This document shows positions 44,575 to 51,836 of a DNA stretch of 64,000 nt, one piece after another (the first letter of the stretch is position 1; each line of letters begins with the position of its first letter). A program made the position numbers and the translations under genes. Origin of the DNA: Cryomorpha ignava (GTDB lineage Bacteria; Bacteroidota; Bacteroidia; Flavobacteriales_D; Cryomorphaceae); the NCBI RefSeq assembly GCF_010686655.1, contig NZ_JAAGVY010000003.1, positions 62,001-126,000 on the forward strand, written 5' to 3'. The notes beneath the pieces are model-generated. The model ran no database searches. It was not told the DNA's origin and worked only from the letters and a program-made list of their open reading frames with translations.

Positions 44575-45354
44575 TTATCCCTTTTTTATCGGCAGAATCT
44601 GGTACTCAAAAACAATCCGGTCATCATAGCCCAAAGGATATGCATGAAATTTACGCGGGCTGCGAATGGTAATACTGAGTTGCGCTTGTTTTTGAACATG
44701 TTTCGGAGCGACTTTAAAGAATAAAATATTTCCTGATTGCCATTTGTCGCCGTGAAGCTTGTATTCCAATGGCATCCCTTCGGGGTCATGCGCTTGCACA
44801 ATAAACTCTATTGACATGCCGGGGTGGAGGTTGCAATTGGTTTTTACTCTTCTTGGTTTGCCGGGAACCCACATATTTCCAAGGCTGTCTTTAATATACT
44901 CTATTCGCGGGTAGCCTTCTTTACCGATTTCCATCAAGCTGCGAAAAGCGGTAATCTTTGAGCGTAACTCACCGGTAATACCCAGGATAAGGTGTTTTTG
45001 ATAAACGAATAATTCGCGCCGTTGCAAATCCGTATGCCTGTATCTTTCCAAGAGCTTCAAATAAGTCATTAGTTGATCGCGATCTGTAAAAGCTGCTTGA
45101 AAATCGCCTATCCAATTCTGCGATATCAATTCGTATAAATCTTCAAAAGGTGCATAATAAAGTATTCGCTCTTCTCCTGAGTTTGGGCTAGAATCAGCTT
45201 CGGTATTGGCTTTTCGCTCGTGCCAAACATCAACTTTGGCCGAAGGGATACCACATTTGTCAAGCCACTCTGTCCCGAAATTTCGCTCTAAGCTGTATTC
45301 AAGAAAGTCGCGAAGCGCATTTTCAGAATCTTTTAATGCTTGTCCTATATCCAT
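44575..45354 (-). CDS. HEPN-like (Swt1-type) protein with C-terminal beta domain
   Basis: A 259-residue cytoplasmic protein. The first half (ENALRDFLEYSLERNFGTEWLDKC ... YAPFEDLYELISQNWIGDFQAAFTDRDQLMTYLKLLERYRHTDLQRREL) matches the layout of Swt1-family HEPN domains, which include many RNase toxins and RNA-binding proteins. The expected R(N)xxxH catalytic motif appears as RHTDLQ, so the His seems replaced by Gln. From about residue 165 a beta region follows (NLHPGMSIEFIVQAHDPEGMPLEYKLHGD), like an Ig-type sandwich. It could be an inactivated sensor or adaptor. I place the HEPN assignment at moderate certainty. It is monocistronic. Confidence 0.6.
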   Translation of the reverse strand: MDIGQALKDSENALRDFLEYSLERNFGTEWLDKCGIPSAKVDVWHERKANTEADSSPNSGEERILYYAPFEDLYELISQNWIGDFQAAFTDRDQLMTYLKLLERYRHTDLQRRELFVYQKHLILGITGELRSKITAFRSLMEIGKEGYPRIEYIKDSLGNMWVPGKPRRVKTNCNLHPGMSIEFIVQAHDPEGMPLEYKLHGDKWQSGNILFFKVAPKHVQKQAQLSITIRSPRKFHAYPLGYDDRIVFEYQILPIKKG

Positions 45355-45424
45355 TTAGCCGTCTGTTTCTTTTGCATAGACGAGTGAAAAGCGGTCTGGT
45401 TGGGTTTCTCCCAGATTCAAACCT

Positions 45425-45432
45425 TATCTTTG
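45425..45432 (+). promoter_or_regulatory. Bacteroidota promoter directly before the DUF1684 start
   Basis: TATCTTTG matches TAnnTTTG exactly and ends 4 nt before the ATG at 45437. A TTG that could be the -33 element lies 22 nt upstream of the box (45400-45402). The predicted transcript is leaderless. Confidence 0.6.
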
Positions 45433-45436
45433 CCTT

Positions 45437-46048
45437 ATGAAAAGTGTTATTACAGTTGCAGTTGCCTTGATTCTCTCAGTCGCATCTTATGGGCAAACCG
45501 ACGATCAAGGGGCTGAATATCGGGAGTTTTGGCTTAAAACAGAAACAGAATTTAAAAATCCTGATGAAAGTCCCCTTTCTGACGCCAAAAGAGCTGATTT
45601 TGACAGTATTCCACGTTATGAATATAGTCCTGAATATAGGGTAGGAGCAGTTTGGGAAGAGCGCAAATATGAAAAGCCATTTAAGATTGAGACCACCGGA
45701 CCGCGCAAAAGCATGTACCAGAAAGTGGCCGTGCTCCATTTTAAGCTTGGAAACGATTCACTTCATTTATCGGCTTACCAAAATTTGGAGCTTATGCGAA
45801 ATCCGGTTTATAAGGATTATATTTTTCTTCCCTTTACCGACGAATCTAATGGGTTTGAGACTTATGGTGGCGGAAGGTATATCGATTTTACCATGCCGGG
45901 CGACCCTTCCGGGAAAGTGATCTTGGATTTTAATAAAGCCTACAATCCATATTGCGCATATAGTGATGGCTATTCGTGTCCTATTCCGCCCAGCGAGAAT
46001 AATCTAAAAGTGAAGGTGCCGGCAGGAGCTAAATATGAATATAAATAG
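45437..46048 (+). CDS. DUF1684 family exported protein
   Basis: A 203-residue protein with a signal peptide (MKSVITVAVALILSVASYGQ). The body carries the DUF1684 signature: YREFWLKTETEFKNPDESPLSDAKRADFDSIPRYEYSPEYRV, FLPFTDESNGFETYGGGRYIDF, and the C-terminal LDFNKAYNPYCAYSDGYSCPIPPSENNLKVKVPAG. The family is widespread and of unknown function, and the conserved Cys/Tyr-rich CAYSDGYSCPIPP loop looks like a binding site. It is convergent with the next gene, with 5 bp between the stops. Confidence 0.92.
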   Translation: MKSVITVAVALILSVASYGQTDDQGAEYREFWLKTETEFKNPDESPLSDAKRADFDSIPRYEYSPEYRVGAVWEERKYEKPFKIETTGPRKSMYQKVAVLHFKLGNDSLHLSAYQNLELMRNPVYKDYIFLPFTDESNGFETYGGGRYIDFTMPGDPSGKVILDFNKAYNPYCAYSDGYSCPIPPSENNLKVKVPAGAKYEYK

Positions 46049-46053
46049 GGTGT

Positions 46054-46830
46054 TTATTTTTCAGTCTCCTGAATCCAAACGCGGTCGGTTACAGCTTCGC
46101 CATTTTTGAAGTAGAAAACTCCTCCCCAGCCGTGTACAACCTTTTTGTACTCGTTGCCCACATTATTTGAAACCACAATGCGCTTAATGATGGTTTTATT
46201 TCCTTCAGTAGTCATTTCTTCAGTTATTCCATCGGGATATTTCTGACCTAGATCTTTTTTGAAATCTTCGGTAGAGAGTTTTTCTACATCTCCGGTCATT
46301 TGCGTTTCAGCAGGCTTTTCGTTTTCTCTTTTTTTATCTAATTCACGTTGACGCTCTAATTTAGCCCGCTCCTGATCTTCCCATTTCTCCTGTTTTTCTC
46401 TGCGCTCTTTTTCAGATTCGGGCTTAGGATTTTCAGGTTTTTGCTCATCTTTTACTTCAGCGGGTTTTTCAGATTTCTCCAATTTTTCTTTTTGGGTTTC
46501 TGCTTTTTCTGCAGCGCGTAATGTTTGAAGGGTGTCTTTCATAGAAAGCTCAATGTCTGCAATAATCACTTTTGGATAAACATTGTACGGTCTGCGCTCC
46601 TGGGCTTGCTCGTACGAATGAACGGCTTTAAGATAGTGTTTATCTTTAAAAAAAAGATGTCCATCCTGCATAAGCGATTGGAATTTTTCGTCGTTGGAGG
46701 CTTCTTTCTCTTCATTTTCAGCAATAGTAATACGCTCTTTTGATGAGAGTTCCGCAAATTTATCCTGGCCATACATAGCAGTTGACGCAAAAAGTAGAAT
46801 AGTTGAAATAAGGGAAATAAAACGAGTCAT
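46054..46830 (-). CDS. Exported protein with TPR-like start, charged coiled coil and small C-terminal domain
   Basis: A 258-residue protein. ATG 46830 (MTRFISLISTILLFASTAMYGQ) is a clean signal peptide, and the in-frame TTG at 46839 is not needed. Residues about 45-95 read like a single TPR (FQSLMQDGHLFFKDKHYLKAVHSYEQAQERRPYNVYPKVIIADIE). Then come about 90 residues of alternating Lys/Glu coiled coil. The C-terminal block (QKYPDGITEEMTTEGNKTIIKRIVVSNN..., WGGVFYFKNGEAVTDRVWI) recurs in Bacteroidota surface and gliding-associated proteins, to my recollection. Function unknown. The upstream TAACTTTG box nearly abuts the start. Confidence 0.72.
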   Translation of the reverse strand: MTRFISLISTILLFASTAMYGQDKFAELSSKERITIAENEEKEASNDEKFQSLMQDGHLFFKDKHYLKAVHSYEQAQERRPYNVYPKVIIADIELSMKDTLQTLRAAEKAETQKEKLEKSEKPAEVKDEQKPENPKPESEKERREKQEKWEDQERAKLERQRELDKKRENEKPAETQMTGDVEKLSTEDFKKDLGQKYPDGITEEMTTEGNKTIIKRIVVSNNVGNEYKKVVHGWGGVFYFKNGEAVTDRVWIQETEK

Positions 46831-46836
46831 AGTTGG

Positions 46837-46844
46837 CAAAGTTA
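46837..46844 (-). promoter_or_regulatory. Bacteroidota -7 box directly before the TPR/coiled-coil gene
   Basis: On the minus strand this reads TAACTTTG, exact to TAnnTTTG, and ends 6 nt before the ATG at 46830. This suggests a near-leaderless transcript. Confidence 0.5.
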
Positions 46845-46848
46845 TATG

Positions 46849-47247
46849 TTATAAACGATTAATATCAATCAAAGTTCCAGTATCTACCTGAATTTTATGT
46901 TTTTCGGCTGAACGCAAAAATACAATGTAGTAAAACAACCCACCCGCAATGTAACATAGCATATCTGCCATATCTCTTTCAAAAGCCATGCCGAACCTCG
47001 GAAATATGAACTCAAAACCTACAATGCAGACGATTACGGTGAGGATCAATTCTTTAAATCTGATTTTTACCGATATGTTAAATAAGGCACTTGCTGAACT
47101 AATCCCCAAAATGAGGAATGGAATGAGGGTTAAATCCTTGCCGTAAAAGCGAAGTAATACCGGGCCTCTACCGTGAGCTTGCATGTAGTGAACCACTAAA
47201 TAAATAGCAGCAAGCAAAAAGAGTGTATAAGCTTCCTTTTTATTCAA
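46849..47247 (-). CDS. Small polytopic membrane protein of unknown function
   Basis: A 132-residue protein with about four membrane helices (AYTLFLLAAIYLVVHYM, LIPFLILGISSASALF, ELILTVIVCIVGFEFIF, MADMLCYIAGGLFYYIVF). The segment FPRFGMAFERDMADMLCYIAGGLFYYIVF resembles the acidic pair of VanZ-like proteins, but the resemblance is weak. It lies one base after the stop of the zinc-ribbon gene, so the two are co-transcribed. Confidence 0.7.
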   Translation of the reverse strand: MNKKEAYTLFLLAAIYLVVHYMQAHGRGPVLLRFYGKDLTLIPFLILGISSASALFNISVKIRFKELILTVIVCIVGFEFIFPRFGMAFERDMADMLCYIAGGLFYYIVFLRSAEKHKIQVDTGTLIDINRL

Positions 47248-47248
47248 A

Positions 47249-47554
47249 TCATCCTGAAACTAGAGCAATCAACCAAACAATAAACGATAAGATAGCCATA
47301 TAAATTGTGAAAAGGGTGTCGGCAATATAAAAGATAATCCGGTGAAAGGTTTTATCTGATTCCTTTAGCCCTTTTAGTTTTTTAATTGCTTTTGATTCGT
47401 TTATAAACATGTACGCTTCTCTCTCCTCTTCGCGTTCTTTTCTTATTTCTTCAGCAATAAGTGCAGGGTCCGTAAGGGCGCCACAGTGGGTGCAATGCGT
47501 TTTATGTCCGTCTGTCCATTTAGCACAAGCGGGACATTTACGTTCATTTACCAT
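47249..47554 (-). CDS. Zinc-ribbon protein with C-terminal membrane helix
   Basis: A 101-residue protein. An N-terminal CPAC...CTHC zinc ribbon spans residues 7-25, a charged helix rich in Glu/Arg follows (EEIRKEREEEREAYMFINE), and one membrane segment ends the chain (IIFYIADTLFTIYMAILSFIVWLIALV). This topology places the ribbon in the cytoplasm, possibly as a recruiter of partners to the membrane. It starts 27 bp after oxyR and is followed by a membrane protein gene after one base, so the three may be one operon. Confidence 0.75.
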   Translation of the reverse strand: MVNERKCPACAKWTDGHKTHCTHCGALTDPALIAEEIRKEREEEREAYMFINESKAIKKLKGLKESDKTFHRIIFYIADTLFTIYMAILSFIVWLIALVSG

Positions 47555-47581
47555 TTTTAAAGAAGTGATTTTGCAAATTTG

Positions 47582-48532
47582 CTATTGATGCAATGGGCTA
47601 ATTAAATCGTTATCTGCTTTTTCCAATAATTTTTTTGGAATTAGCTTTTTAATTTCTGCTTCCAAAATATTTATAATGCTAATTTTCAACTGAGCACGCG
47701 AATAAATAAGGCTTATTTCGCGAGTAGGTTGTGGATGATCAATGGGTTTTAAATTTGCCCGATCAGCTTCATTCAGATCCAGTGCAGTTAAATACGGAAT
47801 CAGTGTCATCCCAAATCCTTGATTAGATAGCTTTACGAGGGTTTCAAAATTACCACTTTCAAACTCTAAAAGGTTATTGGCATTCCCTGTTTCTGCAAAC
47901 GCTCCGTCGCAAAGATTTATAATATTATCTCTAAAGCAATGCCCGTTTTTAAGCAATAAAATGTCGCGGAGCTGAAGCTCACTATGGAGCACAAAGCTCT
48001 CTTTCTCTAAGCGGTGCCCCTTAGGAATGTATGCCATAAAGGGTTCGTAATAAAGCGGCTTTTCTATAATGCGTGCTTTTTCGAGTGGCGTAGCCAAAAT
48101 CCCCGCATCGAGTTGATCCTTGTCGAGTTTTTCCAGAATTTGGTCTGTTTGCAACTCCTCAATTTTTAAATGAATATCTGGAAAGTCATTGGTTATCTTT
48201 CTCAAAAAGCGAGGCAATAAGGCGGGCGACACCGTTGGGATAATGCCCAATCTGAACTCTCCCGAAATCTGGCCTTTACTGGCTTTTACGATTTCATCTA
48301 TCCGGTTGGCTTCAGTGAGAGCCAGCTTGGCCTGAAGTAATATTTTTTTGCCAATTTCAGTAGGCTGTACAGGGTGCTTGCTTCTGTCAAAAATCAGAAT
48401 ATCAAGCTCCTTTTCCAATTTGCTGATCTGCATACTCAAAGTGGGCTGGGTAACGAAGCAATGATCTGCCGCTGTCGCGAAATGACGGTATGTGTCAACA
48501 GCGACTATATATTTCAACTGGATTAAGGTCAT
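47582..48532 (-). CDS. oxyR: OxyR-type LysR regulator, peroxide sensing
   Basis: A 316-residue LysR regulator. The N-terminal HTH starts MTLIQLKYIVAVDTYRHFATAADHCFVTQPTLSMQISKLEKELDILIFDR. The effector domain has GHCFRDNIINLC, with two Cys nine residues apart, matching Cys199 and Cys208 of E. coli OxyR, whose disulfide formation signals hydrogen peroxide. DQLDAGILATPL and QGFGMTLIPYL are typical OxyR family blocks. It should activate catalase, Dps and related genes, none of which is in the window. An exact TAACTTTG box lies upstream. Confidence 0.93.
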   Translation of the reverse strand: MTLIQLKYIVAVDTYRHFATAADHCFVTQPTLSMQISKLEKELDILIFDRSKHPVQPTEIGKKILLQAKLALTEANRIDEIVKASKGQISGEFRLGIIPTVSPALLPRFLRKITNDFPDIHLKIEELQTDQILEKLDKDQLDAGILATPLEKARIIEKPLYYEPFMAYIPKGHRLEKESFVLHSELQLRDILLLKNGHCFRDNIINLCDGAFAETGNANNLLEFESGNFETLVKLSNQGFGMTLIPYLTALDLNEADRANLKPIDHPQPTREISLIYSRAQLKISIINILEAEIKKLIPKKLLEKADNDLISPLHQ

Positions 48533-48566
48533 ATGTAAAATCTATTAAAAATAAATTGTTCATTGA

Positions 48567-48574
48567 CAAAGTTA
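48567..48574 (-). promoter_or_regulatory. Bacteroidota -7 promoter box for oxyR
   Basis: On the minus strand this reads TAACTTTG, exact to TAnnTTTG, 34 nt before the oxyR ATG, in the 117-bp divergent region shared with the next gene. OxyR autoregulation at this spot is possible but not shown. Confidence 0.5.
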
Positions 48575-48649
48575 GAACAATAAAGACCTTTTTGAAACCT
48601 TTTTGCTAAAATTAAGTAAGAATTACCTATAAATATGCACCCCTAAATT

Positions 48650-49339
48650 ATGAACTACTTTTTAAAAATACTATTCATCCCTGCATCTATTTTAGCGCTT
48701 ACTTCATGCGATAAAGATCCCGAGCAGGTTGGCTGTACAGACCAGTATGCCGTAAATTATGATCCATCTGCTTTAGAGGATGATGGCAGCTGCACATTTA
48801 ATGATAAAGAGCAATTAATTTGGGCAAACGGAATAAGAGGCGGCTGGAATGGCGATCTTTTGCAAGGCGCTTTCAGACTCGATCTTTGCGCCGGTGAAAT
48901 CAATGAACTATCTCAGCAAAAAGATTCTGCAACGGTAGAAAAAACATTATACCTTGGAACCGGGGGTGGTGACGAACATAAATCTTATTTCTCGCTGATT
49001 AATGAGCAAAATGCGCGCGACTTTGCTGAGGGAAGCCTTCGAATGGGTATTCGTGTTTCTGATACGCTAGCCGGGTCTCCCGAATATATCCGCATTTACA
49101 TTGGTGGAAAAATTCTGCAAACTGAAGAGTGTAATCCACATCGAAGAAGCGATTTTGTTGAGATATCAACGCATTCGTTTAACGACTCAACTTATACCAA
49201 TGTAAATATTCCGATCCGCGATTTTGATAAAATCATGATGGCACATGTCAATGTGGTTTGCGGAATTCAATTTGAAGGAGAAAGAAGTACCGGTATTGAG
49301 GTGGATAATATTCGCTGGGTAGCGAATAAGCTGGATTAG
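48650..49339 (+). CDS. Lipoprotein with GCTDxxAxNYDPxA motif
   Basis: A 229-residue lipoprotein (MNYFLKILFIPASILALTSC). It carries one copy of the GCTDQYAVNYDPSALEDDGSC motif common in Bacteroidota secreted proteins, which looks like an Asp-rich metal-binding loop closed by two Cys. The rest is a beta-rich domain (FRLDLCAGEINELSQQKDSATVEKTLYLGTGGG..., SLRMGIRVSDTLAGSPEYIRIYIGGKILQTEECNP, TGIEVDNIRWV) reminiscent of carbohydrate-binding sandwiches. Function unknown. It is divergent from oxyR, which might control it. Confidence 0.75.
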   Translation: MNYFLKILFIPASILALTSCDKDPEQVGCTDQYAVNYDPSALEDDGSCTFNDKEQLIWANGIRGGWNGDLLQGAFRLDLCAGEINELSQQKDSATVEKTLYLGTGGGDEHKSYFSLINEQNARDFAEGSLRMGIRVSDTLAGSPEYIRIYIGGKILQTEECNPHRRSDFVEISTHSFNDSTYTNVNIPIRDFDKIMMAHVNVVCGIQFEGERSTGIEVDNIRWVANKLD

Positions 49340-49356
49340 GAAAATAAAAGCTTAGT

Positions 49357-49386
49357 TAAAAAACCCGCCGTAAAGCGGGTTTTTTA
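49357..49386. terminator. Bidirectional terminator between convergent genes
   Basis: A stem AAACCCGC / GCGGGTTT with a 6-nt loop (49361-49382) ends in six Ts and starts with an A tract. A second weaker hairpin, TTCCATT / AATGGAA (49416-49438) followed by Ts, lies just beyond. Confidence 0.92.
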
Positions 49387-49449
49387 ATTCTGAATAATAT
49401 CGAGAGACTTCCTCATTCCATTAAAATAACGAATGGAAGTTTTTTCAAT

Positions 49450-49824
49450 TTAGTCTTCAATTTTCTCCATTCGCTTTTCGAGTTTTTCGTCAAGCTGTGG
49501 CTTAATTTCTTTTTGATACTTGGCCCATTCTTCAGTAGATAGCATTCCCTGAATTTGCTTTTGGGCAGTGAGTTCCAGGGTAGTCATTTGTAGTTTTATC
49601 TGGTCTATTTCGCGAAGCAGGTTTTCTTTTTGCAGACGTTTGTCTTCCATAATCTGACCCAATTCGCCTACACGAGCTGGCGCAAGCTTCAATCCATTGG
49701 CTATCAGGCTCATTTGTTCCTGCAATTCTGCTTTTGTCTGGTACTTCTCTGAGCTTGTTTGCGCAGTTGCAATTCCGGCGGTGGCGAGCATTGCCACCAT
49801 TAAAGTAATTTTTAGATTCATCAT
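49450..49824 (-). CDS. Small periplasmic helical protein, Spy/CpxP-like in architecture
   Basis: A 124-residue protein with a signal peptide (MMNLKITLMVAMLATAGIATAQ), followed by charged helices (SSEKYQTKAELQEQMSLIANGLKLAPARVGELGQIMEDKRLQKENLLREIDQIKLQMTTLELTAQKQIQGMLSTEEWAKYQ). The length, all-helical nature and the L.L...Q...I......L pattern recall Spy/CpxP-type periplasmic chaperones, though the LTxxQ motif itself is absent. Met2 at 49821 is an equally possible start. It follows the cytochrome gene by 8 bp and may be in its operon. Confidence 0.68.
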   Translation of the reverse strand: MMNLKITLMVAMLATAGIATAQTSSEKYQTKAELQEQMSLIANGLKLAPARVGELGQIMEDKRLQKENLLREIDQIKLQMTTLELTAQKQIQGMLSTEEWAKYQKEIKPQLDEKLEKRMEKIED

Positions 49825-49832
49825 TTTTGTTT

Positions 49833-51227
49833 TTAAAGTTCAATATTCTCGTCGCCTGTGCGATAAGGCACGTAAGTTATAAAAAATTGAAACATTTCGT
49901 CGGTAGTTTTCATATGTTTTCCCGATTCTGTTATCGTTTTGGGCGGTGCATAAGGGTTATAAGGGTTATTTATCGTATTGTCAAAAGTGGCATTTACTAC
50001 AATTTCATATCCTTTTGGTATTTTAAGAATATGCTTAAAGGTATAAAAATACTGCCATCTGAAATCCCACTTCGGAATATGAATTAAAGGTATGGTATCT
50101 TTTTTATTTTCGGAAACGGCAAAAGCAATAAAATCCTGACCAAGAAGATGCATGTGGGGGTTGATGGTTAAAACCGACATGTCTTGAGGGACTCTGTAAC
50201 GCGTAGAAAATTCAGCTACAGTTCCGGCTTCAATTATAAATTTTGGTACCACCGGCGTTTCGCCAAGGGTTCCCATTTGCAATTCCTTAAAAGGCCTTTC
50301 GGGGCGCTTTTCAGCGAAATAAATTTCAATTCTGCTCAAGTCAAATGTATCTATTGCGGTAGGACCGTAATGCAGAGTATTTAAAATAAAAGTTCCTTTT
50401 TTATTCAAAAAAACGGTACCCATACCTTCAGGATAAGTCGGCGGCTCTACCCCCGGCAAATAATTAAACGCTGAAACCAATAGAGGCGGGTAGGTGCCGT
50501 CGTCATTGGGTATTTTCATTTCGCGGTAAGCGGTAAGCGAGTTTACTTCTTCGGCATCTTTTATCCATTCGCCCGCAAATGGATCTTTCTTTTTTCCTTC
50601 AGGATAGTTTATTAAGTGGCCATTTACATGATGAACGAGCTGCCTGTTGCCCGGTACAAATGAAATGGCGCGAATAATAGTGTCGCGAGCCATTTCAAAA
50701 GGAATTTTAGCCAGTCTGAATTTGTCACGATTATCGCCGGGTATAAAAATCGTGTCCGGAAATTCGAGAATCAGGTCGGGTTTGCCCAGCGCTTTTACAG
50801 CAAATAGTTGTGGAGTCGGTTTTTTGTTGGGTACAATGCCTTCGGGAACATCTTGGTCTATCCATTTCAAAATAAGACTTTTCTCTTCCTGCGTTATCGT
50901 CTTTTCGTCTTTAAATCTAGAGTAGAGAGTGTCGGCAGGCCAGGGAGGCATGATGCCTTCGGCAATAACCTCACGAATAGTTTTGGTGCGCTTTTTTGCA
51001 TCAATATAATCGGTAAGCGGAAAAGGTGCGGCACCATTTTTATTGTGACATGGCGTGCAATTTTCGAATAAAACGGGAGCTATATGCTGCCAGTAAAAGA
51101 CCGTGTCAGGAAGATTTATTTGGGCTACAGCATTTTCATCCTGCGAGCTGGTTTCACCCTTATCAGCATCGGCGCAAGCAGAAAACAGAGCAGAGACAAC
51201 AACAAAAAAGCTTATTCTATAAAACAT
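49833..51227 (-). CDS. Lipoprotein cytochrome c fused to a copper-monooxygenase-like domain
   Basis: A 464-residue lipoprotein (FFVVVSALFSACADADKG). A single c-type heme site CTPCH lies near residue 57 in HIAPVLFENCTPCHNKNGAAPFPL, and its distal Met may be in EGIMPPWPAD. From about 150 on, the sequence resembles type II copper monooxygenases (PHM/DBH-like jelly rolls): AISFVPGNRQLVHHVNGHLINY, NPHMHLLGQDFIAF and KWDFRWQYFYTF provide the His/Met copper ligands. The pair of a cytochrome and a Cu domain suggests an oxidase acting outside the cell membrane. It overlaps the upstream redoxin gene by 16 bp. Confidence 0.82.
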   Translation of the reverse strand: MFYRISFFVVVSALFSACADADKGETSSQDENAVAQINLPDTVFYWQHIAPVLFENCTPCHNKNGAAPFPLTDYIDAKKRTKTIREVIAEGIMPPWPADTLYSRFKDEKTITQEEKSLILKWIDQDVPEGIVPNKKPTPQLFAVKALGKPDLILEFPDTIFIPGDNRDKFRLAKIPFEMARDTIIRAISFVPGNRQLVHHVNGHLINYPEGKKKDPFAGEWIKDAEEVNSLTAYREMKIPNDDGTYPPLLVSAFNYLPGVEPPTYPEGMGTVFLNKKGTFILNTLHYGPTAIDTFDLSRIEIYFAEKRPERPFKELQMGTLGETPVVPKFIIEAGTVAEFSTRYRVPQDMSVLTINPHMHLLGQDFIAFAVSENKKDTIPLIHIPKWDFRWQYFYTFKHILKIPKGYEIVVNATFDNTINNPYNPYAPPKTITESGKHMKTTDEMFQFFITYVPYRTGDENIEL

Positions 51228-51772
51228 CCCACAGGTTTAGTTCTTTCCGGATTTATTTTATTTCCCGAAAGGAAATCATCCAAAGCGTCGCTAAGATAAT
51301 GTTCTGTTGTGTTTAGTCGCTTTTTTGCAATAGATATTGCCCAATTGTCTATCGCACCCCGGTACTTTAAATCTCCTTTTCTATCAATAAAAATAGCCTC
51401 GGGAGTAACGGTAGCGCCATAATATTTTGACAACTTAAAATCAGGGTCAAATAGAATGTCCATTTCCATATCGTACTTTAATTTATATCTCCGCACTTCA
51501 TCTTTGGTGTAGTAATTTCCGCTTATTACACCGATAAAAGGAATGTCTTTAGCGCTATATTCCTTCTCAAGTTTGCGCATGGCAACCGTATAGTTTTGGC
51601 AAAGAGGACATTCGGGAGTGAGAAAGAGCATGACCATGCCACTCTTATTTTCTAAATATCCCTCTACTGAATGTGCCGTGCCCGTCGTATCTTCAAAAGG
51701 TTCTTCAAGTGGCGACTTGTCTGTGCAAGACAGAATAAAAAATGAAAGCAAAATAATACCAATTCGAACCAT
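51212..51772 (-). CDS. Thioredoxin-fold redoxin lipoprotein
   Basis: A 186-residue lipoprotein (MVRIGIILLSFFILSCTDK) with a peroxiredoxin/TlpA-like fold. It has FLTPECPLCQNYTVAMRKLEKEY (CPLC motif in place of CPxC), then GVISGNYYTKDEVRRYKLKYDMEMDILFDPDFKLSKYYGATVTPEAIFIDRKG. A conserved C-terminal Cys lies in TKPVGCFIE. This redoxin plus GC tail often accompanies, or is fused to, cytochrome c/monooxygenase-like proteins, and here it overlaps one by 16 bp. It probably supplies or accepts electrons for that partner or matures its heme or copper site. The box TATTTTTG at 51777-51784 sits 4 nt before the ATG. Confidence 0.85.
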   Translation of the reverse strand: MVRIGIILLSFFILSCTDKSPLEEPFEDTTGTAHSVEGYLENKSGMVMLFLTPECPLCQNYTVAMRKLEKEYSAKDIPFIGVISGNYYTKDEVRRYKLKYDMEMDILFDPDFKLSKYYGATVTPEAIFIDRKGDLKYRGAIDNWAISIAKKRLNTTEHYLSDALDDFLSGNKINPERTKPVGCFIE

Positions 51773-51776
51773 GCTG

Positions 51777-51784
51777 CAAAAATA
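51777..51784 (-). promoter_or_regulatory. Bacteroidota -7 box directly before the redoxin gene
   Basis: On the minus strand this reads TATTTTTG, exact to TAnnTTTG, and ends 4 nt before the ATG at 51772. This implies a leaderless start for the redoxin-cytochrome operon. Confidence 0.5.
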
Positions 51785-51836
51785 ATAAAGATATCAAGGA
51801 TGCTATTTAACCAAAATTCTATCTTAGCGCCATTCT

